Of a DNA stretch of 42,257 nucleotides, positions 16,481 through 25,223 are shown piece after piece. Origin of the DNA: JAHEJA01 sp965657215. Lineage in GTDB: Bacteria > Pseudomonadota > Alphaproteobacteria > Rhodobacterales > Rhodobacteraceae. Position 1 is the first letter of the stretch. The number at the start of each line of letters is the position of its first letter. The translations under genes were made by a program, and so were the position numbers. The stretch is from NCBI GenBank assembly GCA_965657215.1, contig CBFHNR010000022.1, positions 1 through 42,257 of the forward strand, in the 5' to 3' direction. The notes under the pieces are model-generated. The model saw only the letters and a program-made list of their open reading frames with translations, searched no databases and was not told where the DNA came from.

Positions 16481-18328
16481 TCAGCCCTTTTCATGGAAGT
16501 GATCATAGATTTTTTCTGCCAGAGCATCGGATACGCCCTCCACCGCTTTGAGATCCGCTAGCGCCGCGCGGCTAACAGCTTTGGCAGACCCAAAATGCGT
16601 TAACAACGCCCGTTTACGCGATGCACCTACGCCCGAAATATCATCAAGAGGATTAGCGCTCATCGACTTGGCGCGTTTCTCGCGGTGGGTTCCGATGGCA
16701 AAACGGTGCGCTTCGTCCCGCATCCGCTGAACAAAGTAGAGAACAGGGTCATTGCGCTGTAGTGCAAACACGGGTCTTCCTTTGACATAGAATTCTTCTT
16801 TGCCATGATCCCTATCAACACCCTTTGCGACGCCAACCATGGGAATATCTTCGACGCCATATTCAGCCATGATTTCCGCCACAGCAGAGACCTGCCCTGC
16901 ACCGCCATCAATCAACAACAGATCGGGCCAATTGCCTTGTGATCGGTCTGGGTCTTCGCTTAAGAGGCGTTTAAACCGACGGGTCAGGACCTCTTTCATC
17001 ATACCGAAATCGTCGCCAGGGGTGAGGTCTTCGCCTTTGATGTTAAACTTGCGATATTGGTTTTTCATGAACCCGTCAGGTCCCGCAACAATCATACCGC
17101 CGACCGCATTTGTTCCTTGGATGTGTGAGTTATCATAAACTTCGATCCGACTTGGAGGGCCCTCTAATCCAAAGGCCTCAGCAAGCCCTTTGAGTAATTT
17201 GTTTTGCGTCGCACTCTCCGACATTTTGCGCGCCAAGCTTTCTTTGGCATTGCGCAGGGCCCCAGATACGAGATCAAGCTTTTCACCGCGCTGGGGCACG
17301 ACCAGTTCAACTTTTCGTCCTAATTTTTCGCTCAGCAAATCGATCATCAAATCCCGATCATCAATATCATGCGAGAGGATCAATTGTTTGGGAGGCTCTT
17401 TCGTGTCGTAAAACTGACCGATGAAGGCTTCCATGATTTCCGAATGGCTCATGTCTTCGCTTACTCTGGGATAAAAATCCCTATTCCCCCAGTTTTGGTT
17501 GCCTCGGATAAAGAAGACCTGCACGCAGGCTTGGCCGTGATGCAAATGCAGCCCAATAATGTCGGCTTCTGGAACGGTTCGTGGATTAATCCCTTGGGTC
17601 GTTTGAACCTGGGTCATGGCCCGAATGCGATCACGCAAGGAGGCTGCGCGTTCAAACTCCATTGCTTCAGAGGCCTGCATCATCTCAGTCGCCATTTTTT
17701 CTTGAATTTCGCTAGAGCGGCCTGACAAAAACCTCTGAGCGTCTTTGACGGATACAGCATAATCTTGTTGTGAAATTTTCCCGACACAGGGGGCCGTGCA
17801 GCGTTTTATCTGATATTGCAGGCAAGGTCGCGTCCGGCTTTCAAAGATATTATCCGTGCAATTGCGCAGCATAAAGATCCGCTGCAACTGAGCCAAACTA
17901 TGATTGACGGCCCCAGCACTTGCAAAAGGCCCATAATAGGCGCCTTTTTCTTTTCGCGCGCCTCGATGCTTTTTGATCTGAGGGAAATCATGCTCCGTGG
18001 TAACCAAGATATTTGGAAATGATTTATCATCGCGCAAAAGCACATTGTAACGCGGCTTGAGCTGTTTGATCAGGTTCTGTTCGAGCAAGAGCGCTTCGGT
18101 CTCAGTTGAGGTCGTCAGGAACATCATAGACGCTGTTTCAGATATCATTCGCTCAATGCGCGCTGAATGCCCGCCCTGCCGCGCATAATTCGACACCCGC
18201 GCTCGCAAGTTCCGCGCTTTGCCCACATAAAGCACCTGAGACTGGTCATTCAGCATCCGATAAACGCCTGGAGATTGATCCAGCGTTTTTAGATACTTTT
18301 GAATGATTTTATATCCAGACATCGACAT
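16481..18328 (-). CDS. uvrC: Excinuclease ABC subunit C
   Basis: UvrC makes both incisions in nucleotide excision repair. The 615-residue protein starts with a GIY-YIG nuclease domain (GVY at 21-23, YVGKARNLRARV at 34-45). A cysteine cluster follows (CLQYQIKRCTAPC), then the UVR domain that contacts UvrB (MEFERAASLRDRI), and the RNase H-like endonuclease domain with IEVYDNSHIQGTNAVGGM and DLLLIDGGAGQ. The C-terminus is a helix-hairpin-helix pair (DISGVGASRKRALLTHFG, KAVEGVSDALAEKI). It lies alone behind a 323-base AT-rich spacer. I found no convincing LexA box. Confidence 0.97.
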   Translation of the reverse strand: MSMSGYKIIQKYLKTLDQSPGVYRMLNDQSQVLYVGKARNLRARVSNYARQGGHSARIERMISETASMMFLTTSTETEALLLEQNLIKQLKPRYNVLLRDDKSFPNILVTTEHDFPQIKKHRGARKEKGAYYGPFASAGAVNHSLAQLQRIFMLRNCTDNIFESRTRPCLQYQIKRCTAPCVGKISQQDYAVSVKDAQRFLSGRSSEIQEKMATEMMQASEAMEFERAASLRDRIRAMTQVQTTQGINPRTVPEADIIGLHLHHGQACVQVFFIRGNQNWGNRDFYPRVSEDMSHSEIMEAFIGQFYDTKEPPKQLILSHDIDDRDLMIDLLSEKLGRKVELVVPQRGEKLDLVSGALRNAKESLARKMSESATQNKLLKGLAEAFGLEGPPSRIEVYDNSHIQGTNAVGGMIVAGPDGFMKNQYRKFNIKGEDLTPGDDFGMMKEVLTRRFKRLLSEDPDRSQGNWPDLLLIDGGAGQVSAVAEIMAEYGVEDIPMVGVAKGVDRDHGKEEFYVKGRPVFALQRNDPVLYFVQRMRDEAHRFAIGTHREKRAKSMSANPLDDISGVGASRKRALLTHFGSAKAVSRAALADLKAVEGVSDALAEKIYDHFHEKG

Positions 18329-18651
18329 CTACTTACTTTGGTCTTTCTATTCTCAACAATCTTTATGATTCTTGCACTGCCTGCAACGATACACCGATAT
18401 ACGCAAGCCTAAACCTTTCCACGGTATCTGTGGATAACTTTGGGTGTAACTTCGTGAAACACCAATTTTTTCGTTGTTTTTAGCCTACTTCTTTGGTTTG
18501 CACAAAAAATAGGCATTTTTTTAAGTTATTGTAATTACAGTAAAAAAATTTATTTGTTAGCACAAACATATGATTTCTTTACGTTTTTGTAACAACTGAG
18601 TGTCAGTTTTCCGTCAAAGTGCACAACTTTTGCTGAACCCGCCGTCAAAGA
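18329..18651. other. AT-rich gene-free spacer upstream of uvrC
   Basis: No convincing gene is seen in these 323 bases. The stretch is much more AT-rich than its surroundings. It contains one perfect DnaA-box sequence (TGTGGATAA, 18429-18437; TTATCCACA on the minus strand) and an inverted repeat AACTGA/TCAGTT (18594-18608). It must hold the uvrC promoter, but several weak -35/-10 pairs are possible and none stands out. A single DnaA box is not evidence of an origin. Confidence 0.5.
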
Positions 18652-19428
18652 CTACTCAACACCCAAGACATCTGGTGTTTCCCACCCCAAATGTTGACCG
18701 CCATCGATGCACAATAATTGCCCGGTCACCGCTGGTGCATCTAGGAAATAACCCAGAGCCGCCGTTATATCCGAAGGATTAGAGCCACGCTGTAAAACCG
18801 TGTTTTCACGCTGATTTTTGAAATGCTCTGGGCTTTGACGAGATCCAATTAATGTCGGACCCGGTCCAATCGCATTTACCCTGATATGGGGTGCAAGGCC
18901 ACGCGCGGAGGTTTGGGTAAATGCCCACAAGCCCATCTTAGCAATGGTGTAGCTCATAAACTCTGGCGTTAACTTCCGTACGCGCTGATCGACCATATTC
19001 ACAACCAACCCCTGTGCAATCGGCTCATCCGCCTCGTCAAGTGTTGCATCTGGGCATTGGGCGGCAAATTTTTGTGTCAACACAACAGGGGCGCGCAGGT
19101 TGCTTTCAATATGGCGATCCCAGCTGTCTCTGGTGCCAGTTTCGATATTATCATACTCAAAAATAGATGCATTGTTGATCAAGCACGTCAACGGACCACC
19201 CAGAGCATCACCGGCTTGATCCACCAAGGTTTCAACTTCGCTCTCTATTAAGAGATCCGCACGAAGCGCGACGGCCTTGCATCCCAAGGATTGAATATCA
19301 CGAACGGTCGCATTTGCCTCATCCGCTGAGGAGGCATAGTTCACAGCCACATCGTATCCGCGTTTTGCCAAATACAAAGCCATTTCACGACCAAGTCGTT
19401 TGGCCCCACCTGTTACCAATGCGCGCAT
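18652..19428 (-). CDS. SDR family oxidoreductase, pteridine reductase (PTR1/FolM)-like
   Basis: The 258-residue short-chain dehydrogenase has the NADP-binding motif TGGAKRLG (residues 6-13), NNAS at 85-88, and catalytic Tyr160/Lys164 in SYTIAKM. Instead of the usual catalytic serine it has NMVD (144-147). That Asp is characteristic of pteridine reductases of the PTR1/FolM type, which reduce dihydrobiopterin or dihydrofolate. The TGxxxRLG nucleotide motif is also typical of that branch. The substrate here, most likely a dihydropterin, is inferred from these motifs. It follows the antiporter gene with 15 bases between and ends the long minus-strand series starting at hemE. Confidence 0.85.
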   Translation of the reverse strand: MRALVTGGAKRLGREMALYLAKRGYDVAVNYASSADEANATVRDIQSLGCKAVALRADLLIESEVETLVDQAGDALGGPLTCLINNASIFEYDNIETGTRDSWDRHIESNLRAPVVLTQKFAAQCPDATLDEADEPIAQGLVVNMVDQRVRKLTPEFMSYTIAKMGLWAFTQTSARGLAPHIRVNAIGPGPTLIGSRQSPEHFKNQRENTVLQRGSNPSDITAALGYFLDAPAVTGQLLCIDGGQHLGWETPDVLGVE

Positions 19429-19443
19429 ATTTCACCTATGTTG

Positions 19444-20394
19444 TTAAGAGATCACTACCAACACATAGGCTATATAACTGGCAGTCAAGACCACGCCCCA
19501 CAACCTCGTGATATTCCACCGCAAGACAACGAAAGGAAATAGCAACGCGGACGCCCCCAGCATGATCCACAAATCAAACGACAGAAAGCTAGACGCAACA
19601 GGAATTGTGCCAATCAAGGACGTCACCCCGATAATCGCAAGAAGGTTGAACATGTTCGAGCCGATCACATTCCCCAAGGCCACATCTGCTTGTTTCCGTA
19701 TGGCCGCCATCACCGTTGTTGCAAGCTCAGGAAGCGATGTGCCAATGGCAACCAAGGTCAGCCCGATCACTGTTTCGCTCACACCATAGGTGCGCGCAAT
19801 AACTGTTGCGCTGTCTACGAGGATATCCGCGCCAAGAGGTAAACCAATCATGCCCAAGATAAGGTACATAACGATTTTCCATGTCGGCATGGTTGGGTCA
19901 ACGCCCTCTAAATCATCCATATCATCAGCTGCTGCAGTACACCCTCTTTGGGATATCGCATCACGCGCCGCATTGATGAGCACAAAGGCAAGCATAGCAA
20001 GCAAAATGAGACCTTGCCAAACGCCAAATTCACCAGTGAAAGCAAGACCGACAAACACAATCGAGGCTATCATCATATAAAGATAATTTCGAACTGTATC
20101 ACAGTCTTTGGTGTGGAGCGTACTGATGATCGCAGGAATGCCTAGAACCAACAGTATATTGGCCGTATTCGATCCAACTACATTCCCCATTGCAATTCCT
20201 GGCGCATCGTCCAGCGTAGCATTGATCGCAATCAACAATTCAGGGGCGGAGGTCCCGAATGCAACGATTGTAAGGCTGACGATGAGGGCCGGAATGCCTA
20301 AGCGTAGGCTTAGATTAACCGCACCTTTGACCAAAGCGTCGCCCGCCAACAACAAGATGACAAGGCCGAGTGCGGACATAAACCAAAACATCAA
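19444..20394 (-). CDS. Calcium/sodium antiporter, CaCA family (YrbG-like)
   Basis: The 316-residue inner-membrane protein has about ten membrane segments and the two inverted alpha repeats of the Ca2+:cation antiporters. The first is IVAFGTSAPELLIAI (GTSAPE at 47-52) followed by GNVVGSNTANILLVLG. The second is LVAIGTSLPELATTV (GTSLPE at 218-223) followed by GNVIGSNMFNLLAIIG. The central cytoplasmic loop is acidic (DDMDDLEGVD). It should exchange Ca2+ for Na+ or H+; the ions are inferred from the family. AGGAG precedes the ATG and overlaps the stop of the small gene at 20401, so translation may be coupled. Confidence 0.93.
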   Translation of the reverse strand: MMFWFMSALGLVILLLAGDALVKGAVNLSLRLGIPALIVSLTIVAFGTSAPELLIAINATLDDAPGIAMGNVVGSNTANILLVLGIPAIISTLHTKDCDTVRNYLYMMIASIVFVGLAFTGEFGVWQGLILLAMLAFVLINAARDAISQRGCTAAADDMDDLEGVDPTMPTWKIVMYLILGMIGLPLGADILVDSATVIARTYGVSETVIGLTLVAIGTSLPELATTVMAAIRKQADVALGNVIGSNMFNLLAIIGVTSLIGTIPVASSFLSFDLWIMLGASALLFPFVVLRWNITRLWGVVLTASYIAYVLVVIS

Positions 20395-20400
20395 CTGCTC

Positions 20401-20565
20401 CTATTTTCGAATCTTGCAACCACAGCCTTTGGGGCCGATGCGAAACCGTTTACATGTTTGACAGCGCGCGGCCTCGAGTTGCCGCTGACCAGGAAATTTG
20501 AATTTCCCAAACATGGCGAGAACCATCATGCCCACTAAGAATAAGACGACGATTTTTACGATCAT
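20401..20565 (-). CDS. Small membrane protein with four cysteines (54 aa), unannotated type
   Basis: An open frame begins at ATG 20565, one base after the stop of the S49 peptidase, and ends at TAG 20403-20401, just before the antiporter ribosome-binding site. The 54-residue product has an N-terminal membrane segment (VKIVVLFLVGMMVLAMF, residues 3-19). A basic tail follows with CQTC (35-38) and CGC (48-50), a layout that could bind zinc or another metal or form disulfides. Tight packing between two real genes, the coherent domain pattern and a Lys/Arg-rich end argue that it is a true gene. I recall similar short proteins in Roseobacter genomes but know no function. Confidence 0.75.
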   Translation of the reverse strand: MIVKIVVLFLVGMMVLAMFGKFKFPGQRQLEAARCQTCKRFRIGPKGCGCKIRK

Positions 20566-20566
20566 C

Positions 20567-21364
20567 TTATAGACCAAAACGAGCGAAGGCGGCTCGTTCT
20601 TCTACGAAATCTACCATCTGCGATGCAAAGGACATTCCAAACTTCCCAAGAAAGGATTTTTTCCTCTCGGACACTCTGAATTTGACCTTGTCGCCGAATT
20701 TTTCCTTCATCATGGGAACGAGATGACCAACACCGTCGACCAACCCCAAATCGACCGCCTTTTGGCCAAGCCAAATTTCGCCAGTGAATAAATCTTGATC
20801 CTCACCGATTTTGCCAGCACGACGGCTCAGGACATGCGACTTGAATACCTCATGGATATCTTCCAAGGATCCCTTGAGCCGTTCCACATCTTCGGGATTT
20901 TCTGGTCGAAAGGGGTCCAACATCGATTTGGATTTACCAGCCGTGTAAACACGACGTTCAATCCCATAGCGGTTCAAGAGCTCATGCGCGCCAAATCCCG
21001 CTGAAATGACACCGATGGATCCAACAATCGAACTTTGATCCACAAAGATTTCATCCGCAGCTACAGCAAGCCAATACCCACCAGACGCCGCAACATCTTC
21101 GACAAAGGCATAAACAGGTGTTTCCGTTTCCTCAGCAAGCCGACGGATACGCGCTCCTATAAGCGAAGATTGGACAGGCGATCCACCAGGTGAATTAATG
21201 ACCAAGGCAACTGCAGAGGGTTTACCCTTGCGAAAGGCTTTTTCAAGCACAGGCGCGAGCGATTGATCACTCAGGCCGCCACGAGAGGATGCAGAGATCA
21301 CACCGCTCAGCCGAACGACGGAAACTGTTTTGCGATTTTTTCGAATTGGCAAGTATTTCATCAT
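20567..21364 (-). CDS. S49 family peptidase (SppA/SohB-type)
   Basis: S49 peptidases cut signal-peptide remnants and other short membrane-released peptides with a Ser/Lys dyad. The 265-residue protein has the SppA core: VALVINSPGGSPVQS, then catalytic Ser94 in AASGGYWLA, and Lys146 in GKSKSMLDPF. The 52-residue spacing between dyad residues matches what I recall for Bacillus SppA. GSIGVISAGFG is also conserved. It is of the short single-domain form and shows no clear signal peptide or membrane segment, so it may act in the cytoplasm or at the membrane surface. It is followed directly by the 54-aa membrane protein, a possible partner. Confidence 0.9.
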   Translation of the reverse strand: MMKYLPIRKNRKTVSVVRLSGVISASSRGGLSDQSLAPVLEKAFRKGKPSAVALVINSPGGSPVQSSLIGARIRRLAEETETPVYAFVEDVAASGGYWLAVAADEIFVDQSSIVGSIGVISAGFGAHELLNRYGIERRVYTAGKSKSMLDPFRPENPEDVERLKGSLEDIHEVFKSHVLSRRAGKIGEDQDLFTGEIWLGQKAVDLGLVDGVGHLVPMMKEKFGDKVKFRVSERKKSFLGKFGMSFASQMVDFVEERAAFARFGL

Positions 21365-21375
21365 ATGAACGATGT

Positions 21376-21412
21376 AGAGAGACGCACCCCATTAAACAAG
21401 GATGCGTTCTCT
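21376..21412. terminator. Imperfect hairpin between the ABC permease and S49 peptidase genes
   Basis: Arms at 21376-21386 and 21403-21412 pair over ten positions with one bulged base around a 16-base loop. It occupies the 71-base spacer. There is no T-run directly after it on the minus strand, so it may be an attenuating or stabilising hairpin instead of a true terminator. Confidence 0.3.
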
Positions 21413-21435
21413 AATTCATGACATTATTTTGTAAC

Positions 21436-22197
21436 TTAGTTGCGAATGCGCCAACCCGTTTTAAAGATCCACCCAATTATGCCTATGCAGATAATTGTAA
21501 AGGCAAAAATAGCGGCCAAGCTTACGGCAACAGGAACATCAGCGGTGTCAAAAAACGACCATCTAAAACCTGATATCAGATACACAACAGGGTTCAATTT
21601 CGTAACAATTTGCCAAAACGGAGGCAGCATTGAAATCGAATAAAACGATCCGCCCAAAAACACGAGTGGCGTTATGATGAGCAAGGGAACCAATTGCAGC
21701 TGTTCAAAGTTACGCGCCCATATCCCGATGATGAACCCCATCAAGGAAAAGGACAAACATGTCAGCACGAGGAACAGCAGCATCGCCACGGGATGTGCAA
21801 TTTGAATATCAACGAACAAGGCCGAGGTTGCCAAAATGACAACACCAATAAAAAGAGATTTCGTCGCCGCGGCCCCAACGTACCCAATGACAATTTCAAT
21901 AAAGCTGACCGGAGCAGACAAGAGTTCGTAAATCGTTCCTATGAATTTAGGGAAGTAAATTCCAAAGGACGCGTTTGATATCGACTGAGTAATCACCGAT
22001 AGCATGATCAACCCAGGAACAATAAACGCGCCATAGCTTATCCCATCGACCTCTTGGATACGACTTCCGATTGCGGCACCAAAGACCACAAAATAGAGCG
22101 ATGTCGAAATAACGGGCGACACAAAGCTTTGCGTCAACGTCCGAAAGAAACGCGCCATTTCGAAAACGTAAATGGCCCAAATTGCGCTAAAGCTCAT
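21436..22197 (-). CDS. ABC-2 type transporter permease
   Basis: The 253-residue inner-membrane protein has about six hydrophobic segments and the ABC-2 family layout. An N-terminal FEMARFFRTLTQSFVSPVIS leads into the first membrane helix. The conserved central stretch FIVPGLIMLSVITQSISNASFG follows, then LIITPLVFLGGSFYSISMLPPFWQ. This last is the ABC-2 signature seen in NodJ and drug-exporter permeases. Its ATG overlaps the stop of the ATPase gene by four bases (ATGA), so the two form one exporter. The exported substrate is unknown. Confidence 0.92.
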   Translation of the reverse strand: MSFSAIWAIYVFEMARFFRTLTQSFVSPVISTSLYFVVFGAAIGSRIQEVDGISYGAFIVPGLIMLSVITQSISNASFGIYFPKFIGTIYELLSAPVSFIEIVIGYVGAAATKSLFIGVVILATSALFVDIQIAHPVAMLLFLVLTCLSFSLMGFIIGIWARNFEQLQLVPLLIITPLVFLGGSFYSISMLPPFWQIVTKLNPVVYLISGFRWSFFDTADVPVAVSLAAIFAFTIICIGIIGWIFKTGWRIRN

Positions 22198-23123
22198 GCC
22201 GCATCCTCCTTCACAAGTGTGACGAATATATCTTCGAGTGAGGATTGATCCGTTTGTAGGTCTTTCAACACCAAACCCGCATTTGCAATTGCAGACAACA
22301 ACGCGGTTATCCCTGTTCGCTCTGCGCGGGTGTCGTATGTGTACACAAGGCTTGCCCCATCCTCGCCAATTGCGAGATCAAATTCATTGAGCGCCTCAGG
22401 TATTTGATCAAGAGGTGATTGTAATTCAACGGTCATTTTCTTTTGACCAAGGCGCCGCATCAATTCTTGTTTTTCTTCAACAAGCAATAGCTGGCCTTTG
22501 CTAATAACCCCGATGCGATCGGCGATGGCCTCTGCTTCTTCGATGTAATGCGTTGTTAGAATGATGGTCACGCCTTTGGATTTGAGCTCCGCAACGACGT
22601 CCCACATGTCTTTGCGCAATTCAACATCGACACCCGCCGTTGGTTCGTCCAAAAACAAGAGCCGAGGTTCATGGCTAAGAGCTTTGGCAATCAACACGCG
22701 GCGCTTCATGCCGCCGGACAGCTCCATAATCCGATTGCTTCGCTTGTCCCACAAAGATAAATCTTTCAGAATTTTCTCTAGGTAAGCCTCATTTTTCGGT
22801 TTACCAAACAACCCCCGTGAAAAACGGACTGTGTTTAGAACCGTCTCAAACGGCTCTAGGGAAATCTCTTGAGGGACCAATCCAACCAATCGGCGTGCGG
22901 CACGAAATTCCTTGACGGTATCATGCCCGCCCACTTCTACCGAACCACCCGTCGAGGCAGTAATCCCACAAATAGTAGAAATCAAAGTGGTCTTGCCCGC
23001 ACCATTTGGTCCCAAGAGAGCAAAGATTTCACCCGATTTTACGATCAAATCTACGCCCTTTAAGGCCTCAAAACCGCTATCATAACGCTTTGTCAGCCCA
23101 CTGACATTTAAGATATCTACCAT
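22194..23123 (-). CDS. ABC transporter ATP-binding protein (ABC-2 exporter)
   Basis: The 309-residue ATPase energises the permease at 21436. Walker A GPNGAGKTT, the Q-loop region LVGLVPQEI, signature LSGGMKRRV, Walker B LLFLDEPTAG and the H-loop TTHYIEEAEAIADR are all present. A C-terminal extension of about 80 residues follows, as in DrrA/NodI-type exporters. I chose the ATG at 23123 because GGGGGAT precedes it and MVDILNVSGLTKRY is a normal family start; an ATG at 23150 would overlap hemE by eight bases. It probably shares a transcript with hemE upstream. A link between the exporter and haem synthesis is possible but not shown. Confidence 0.92.
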   Translation of the reverse strand: MVDILNVSGLTKRYDSGFEALKGVDLIVKSGEIFALLGPNGAGKTTLISTICGITASTGGSVEVGGHDTVKEFRAARRLVGLVPQEISLEPFETVLNTVRFSRGLFGKPKNEAYLEKILKDLSLWDKRSNRIMELSGGMKRRVLIAKALSHEPRLLFLDEPTAGVDVELRKDMWDVVAELKSKGVTIILTTHYIEEAEAIADRIGVISKGQLLLVEEKQELMRRLGQKKMTVELQSPLDQIPEALNEFDLAIGEDGASLVYTYDTRAERTGITALLSAIANAGLVLKDLQTDQSSLEDIFVTLVKEDAA

Positions 23124-23142
23124 GGCATCCCCCATTGGTAAG

Positions 23143-24180
23143 TTAGTCATAAGATCGGACTGTTTCGATCATAAGGTGCACATTGTCTGGATCGGCATCA
23201 GGTGTAATGCCGTGACCAAGATTGAAAATATGCGGACCTTTGTTCAAGGCTTCCACAATTTGTCGTGTCTCATCCACCAAGGCCTGACCGCCCGTTACCA
23301 TATGCGATGACTTCAAATTGCCTTGCACACAGCCATCTGTTTGAACATGCTTCGCTACCCATTCGGCGGAAACGGAGTTGTCCACAGCCACGCAATCAAC
23401 GCCAGTGGCCTTGGCAAACCCAATGTATTTATCGCCAGCTTCACGAGGAAACCCGATAATCGGCACACCTGGATGACGTTCATTTATCGCACGCGTGATG
23501 CGTTTCGCTGGCTCAAGGGCGTATTTCTCAAAATCATCCCCCTTAAGCGATCCCGCCCAGCTGTCAAAAATTTTGACCACTTCGGCGCCTGCGTTGATTT
23601 GGCACGACAGATATTCAATGGTCGATGCCGTTAGCAAATCAATGATGCTTTCAAACAAAGGCAAGTTTTCCGCCTTGAGCGCATGTGCCGGCCCTTGATC
23701 GGGCGTCCCACGTCCAGCAATCATATATGTCGCAACAGTCCACGGCGCACCCGCAAAACCGATCAACGTCGTCTCACTTGGCAATTCTTTTGACAGAATT
23801 TTCACGGTCTCATAGACGGGTGATAGGGTTTCATGAATATCGTCAATCGACTTCAATTTCGCAAAATCATCTGGCTGCGTGATTGTTGACAACCTTGGGC
23901 CTTCTCCCGTCACAAACCACAAATCCGCACCCAATGCCTGAGGAAGGAGCAAGATGTCAGCAAACAAAATCGCCGCGTCAAATCCGTATTTGCGGATGGG
24001 CTGGAGTGTGACTTCGGCGGCAAGCTCGCTGTTATAGCAGAGCGACAAGAAATCCCCAGCTTGTGCACGTGTTGCACGATATTCAGGTAGATACCGACCC
24101 GCCTGACGCATCATCCAAATTGGTGGCGACTTTTGTGTTTCTCCCGCAAGCGCCTTTAGGATTTTCTTTTGCTCAGACAT
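23143..24180 (-). CDS. hemE: Uroporphyrinogen decarboxylase
   Basis: HemE removes four acetate carboxyl groups from uroporphyrinogen III to give coproporphyrinogen III, which hemF then oxidises. The 345-residue product begins SEQKKILKALAGE and carries the active-site motif MMRQAGRYLPEYR (Arg25, Arg29), FADILLLPQALG with the catalytic Asp, and GFAGAPWTVATYM. The ATG at 24180 has GAGGAG upstream; an ATG at 24258 would add 26 residues unlike the family. hemE diverges from hemC with a 98-base shared control region. In several alphaproteobacteria hemE flanks oriC, but I see no DnaA-box cluster here. Confidence 0.96.
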   Translation of the reverse strand: MSEQKKILKALAGETQKSPPIWMMRQAGRYLPEYRATRAQAGDFLSLCYNSELAAEVTLQPIRKYGFDAAILFADILLLPQALGADLWFVTGEGPRLSTITQPDDFAKLKSIDDIHETLSPVYETVKILSKELPSETTLIGFAGAPWTVATYMIAGRGTPDQGPAHALKAENLPLFESIIDLLTASTIEYLSCQINAGAEVVKIFDSWAGSLKGDDFEKYALEPAKRITRAINERHPGVPIIGFPREAGDKYIGFAKATGVDCVAVDNSVSAEWVAKHVQTDGCVQGNLKSSHMVTGGQALVDETRQIVEALNKGPHIFNLGHGITPDADPDNVHLMIETVRSYD

Positions 24181-24278
24181 ATTTCGGTACTCCTCTTTTC
24201 TGCCTTGGTCACTTTTTATCCAAGATATGTCAAGTAAACCTTCTTGTTTTCCAATCAAAGCGCGTCTAAACCTTAACC

Positions 24279-25223
24279 ATGTCTATTATTTTACCCACAC
24301 CATCCGCCCCACTTCGCATTGGCACACGCGGCTCGCCTTTGGCGCTTGCTCAGGCCCATGAAACGCGCCAACGCCTTGTAAATGCTTTTGAATTGCCCCC
24401 TGAGGCCTTTGAAATTGTCGTTATCAAGACAACAGGTGATCGTGTTCTTGACCGTCCGTTGAAGGAAATTGGCGGCAAGGGTTTGTTTACGCGTGAAATC
24501 GAAGACGACATGCTGTCAGGTAAAATTGACATTGCGGTCCATTCGATGAAGGATATGCCCGTCCAACAACCCGATGGTTTGACGCTAGATACATACCTCC
24601 CCCGCGAGGATGTGCGTGATGCGTTTGTGTCACCGAATTTCAAGGCTTTATCAGATTTGCCCGCAGGAACGGTGGTTGGCACTTCCTCCCTTCGTCGCAA
24701 AGCGCAGTTGATGAACAAACGCCCCGATTTAGACGTCGTGGAATTTCGCGGCAACGTTCAGACCCGCCTGAAAAAATTAGAAGACGGCGTCGCGGCCTGT
24801 ACGTTTTTAGCCCAAGCTGGACTGAACCGTTTGGACATGGCGCATGTGGCGCAATCAGCTATTTCCGTCGAAGACATGCTTCCCGCGGTGGCGCAGGGTG
24901 CGATCGGGATTGAACGCCGTATTGATGATATGCGTGCCGCCGAAATGCTCGCCGCAATTCACCACGGCCCGACAGGTCAACGATTGGCAGCAGAGCGCGC
25001 ATTTTTGTCCGCACTTGATGGGTCGTGCGAAACCCCTATTGCAGGCTTGGCTGAGCTTGATAACGGGACGCTGCGTTTACGGGGCGAGGTTTTGCGACCC
25101 GATGGGTCGGAAACCATTGGCGATGACAGAACCTGCCCGATTGAGGATGGTGCAACACTTGGCACTGAGATGGCTCAGTCTTTGCTATCCCAAGCTGGTC
25201 CTGATTTCTTTAGCTGGCGCTAG
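24279..25223 (+). CDS. hemC: Hydroxymethylbilane synthase (porphobilinogen deaminase)
   Basis: HemC joins four porphobilinogens into hydroxymethylbilane, two steps before hemE. The 314-residue protein has RIGTRGSPLALAQA near its start, VVIKTTGDRVLDRPL, the catalytic Asp region DIAVHSMKDMP, and GTSSLRRKAQL. The dipyrromethane cofactor is attached through Cys250 in LDGSCETPIAG. Its stop overlaps that of the convergent flavoprotein gene by four bases. Confidence 0.96.
   Translation: MSIILPTPSAPLRIGTRGSPLALAQAHETRQRLVNAFELPPEAFEIVVIKTTGDRVLDRPLKEIGGKGLFTREIEDDMLSGKIDIAVHSMKDMPVQQPDGLTLDTYLPREDVRDAFVSPNFKALSDLPAGTVVGTSSLRRKAQLMNKRPDLDVVEFRGNVQTRLKKLEDGVAACTFLAQAGLNRLDMAHVAQSAISVEDMLPAVAQGAIGIERRIDDMRAAEMLAAIHHGPTGQRLAAERAFLSALDGSCETPIAGLAELDNGTLRLRGEVLRPDGSETIGDDRTCPIEDGATLGTEMAQSLLSQAGPDFFSWR

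Noticed and set aside
18617..18640. LexA-like site GTTC-N7-GTTG upstream of uvrC
   Set aside because: It has a mismatch in the second half-site and lies about 300 bases from uvrC beside the stop of another gene.
24181..24278. oriC next to hemE, as in Caulobacter and Rickettsia
   Set aside because: The hemE-hemC spacer is only 98 bases and contains no cluster of DnaA boxes or AT-rich unwinding region; a single DnaA box at 18429 is too far away and alone.
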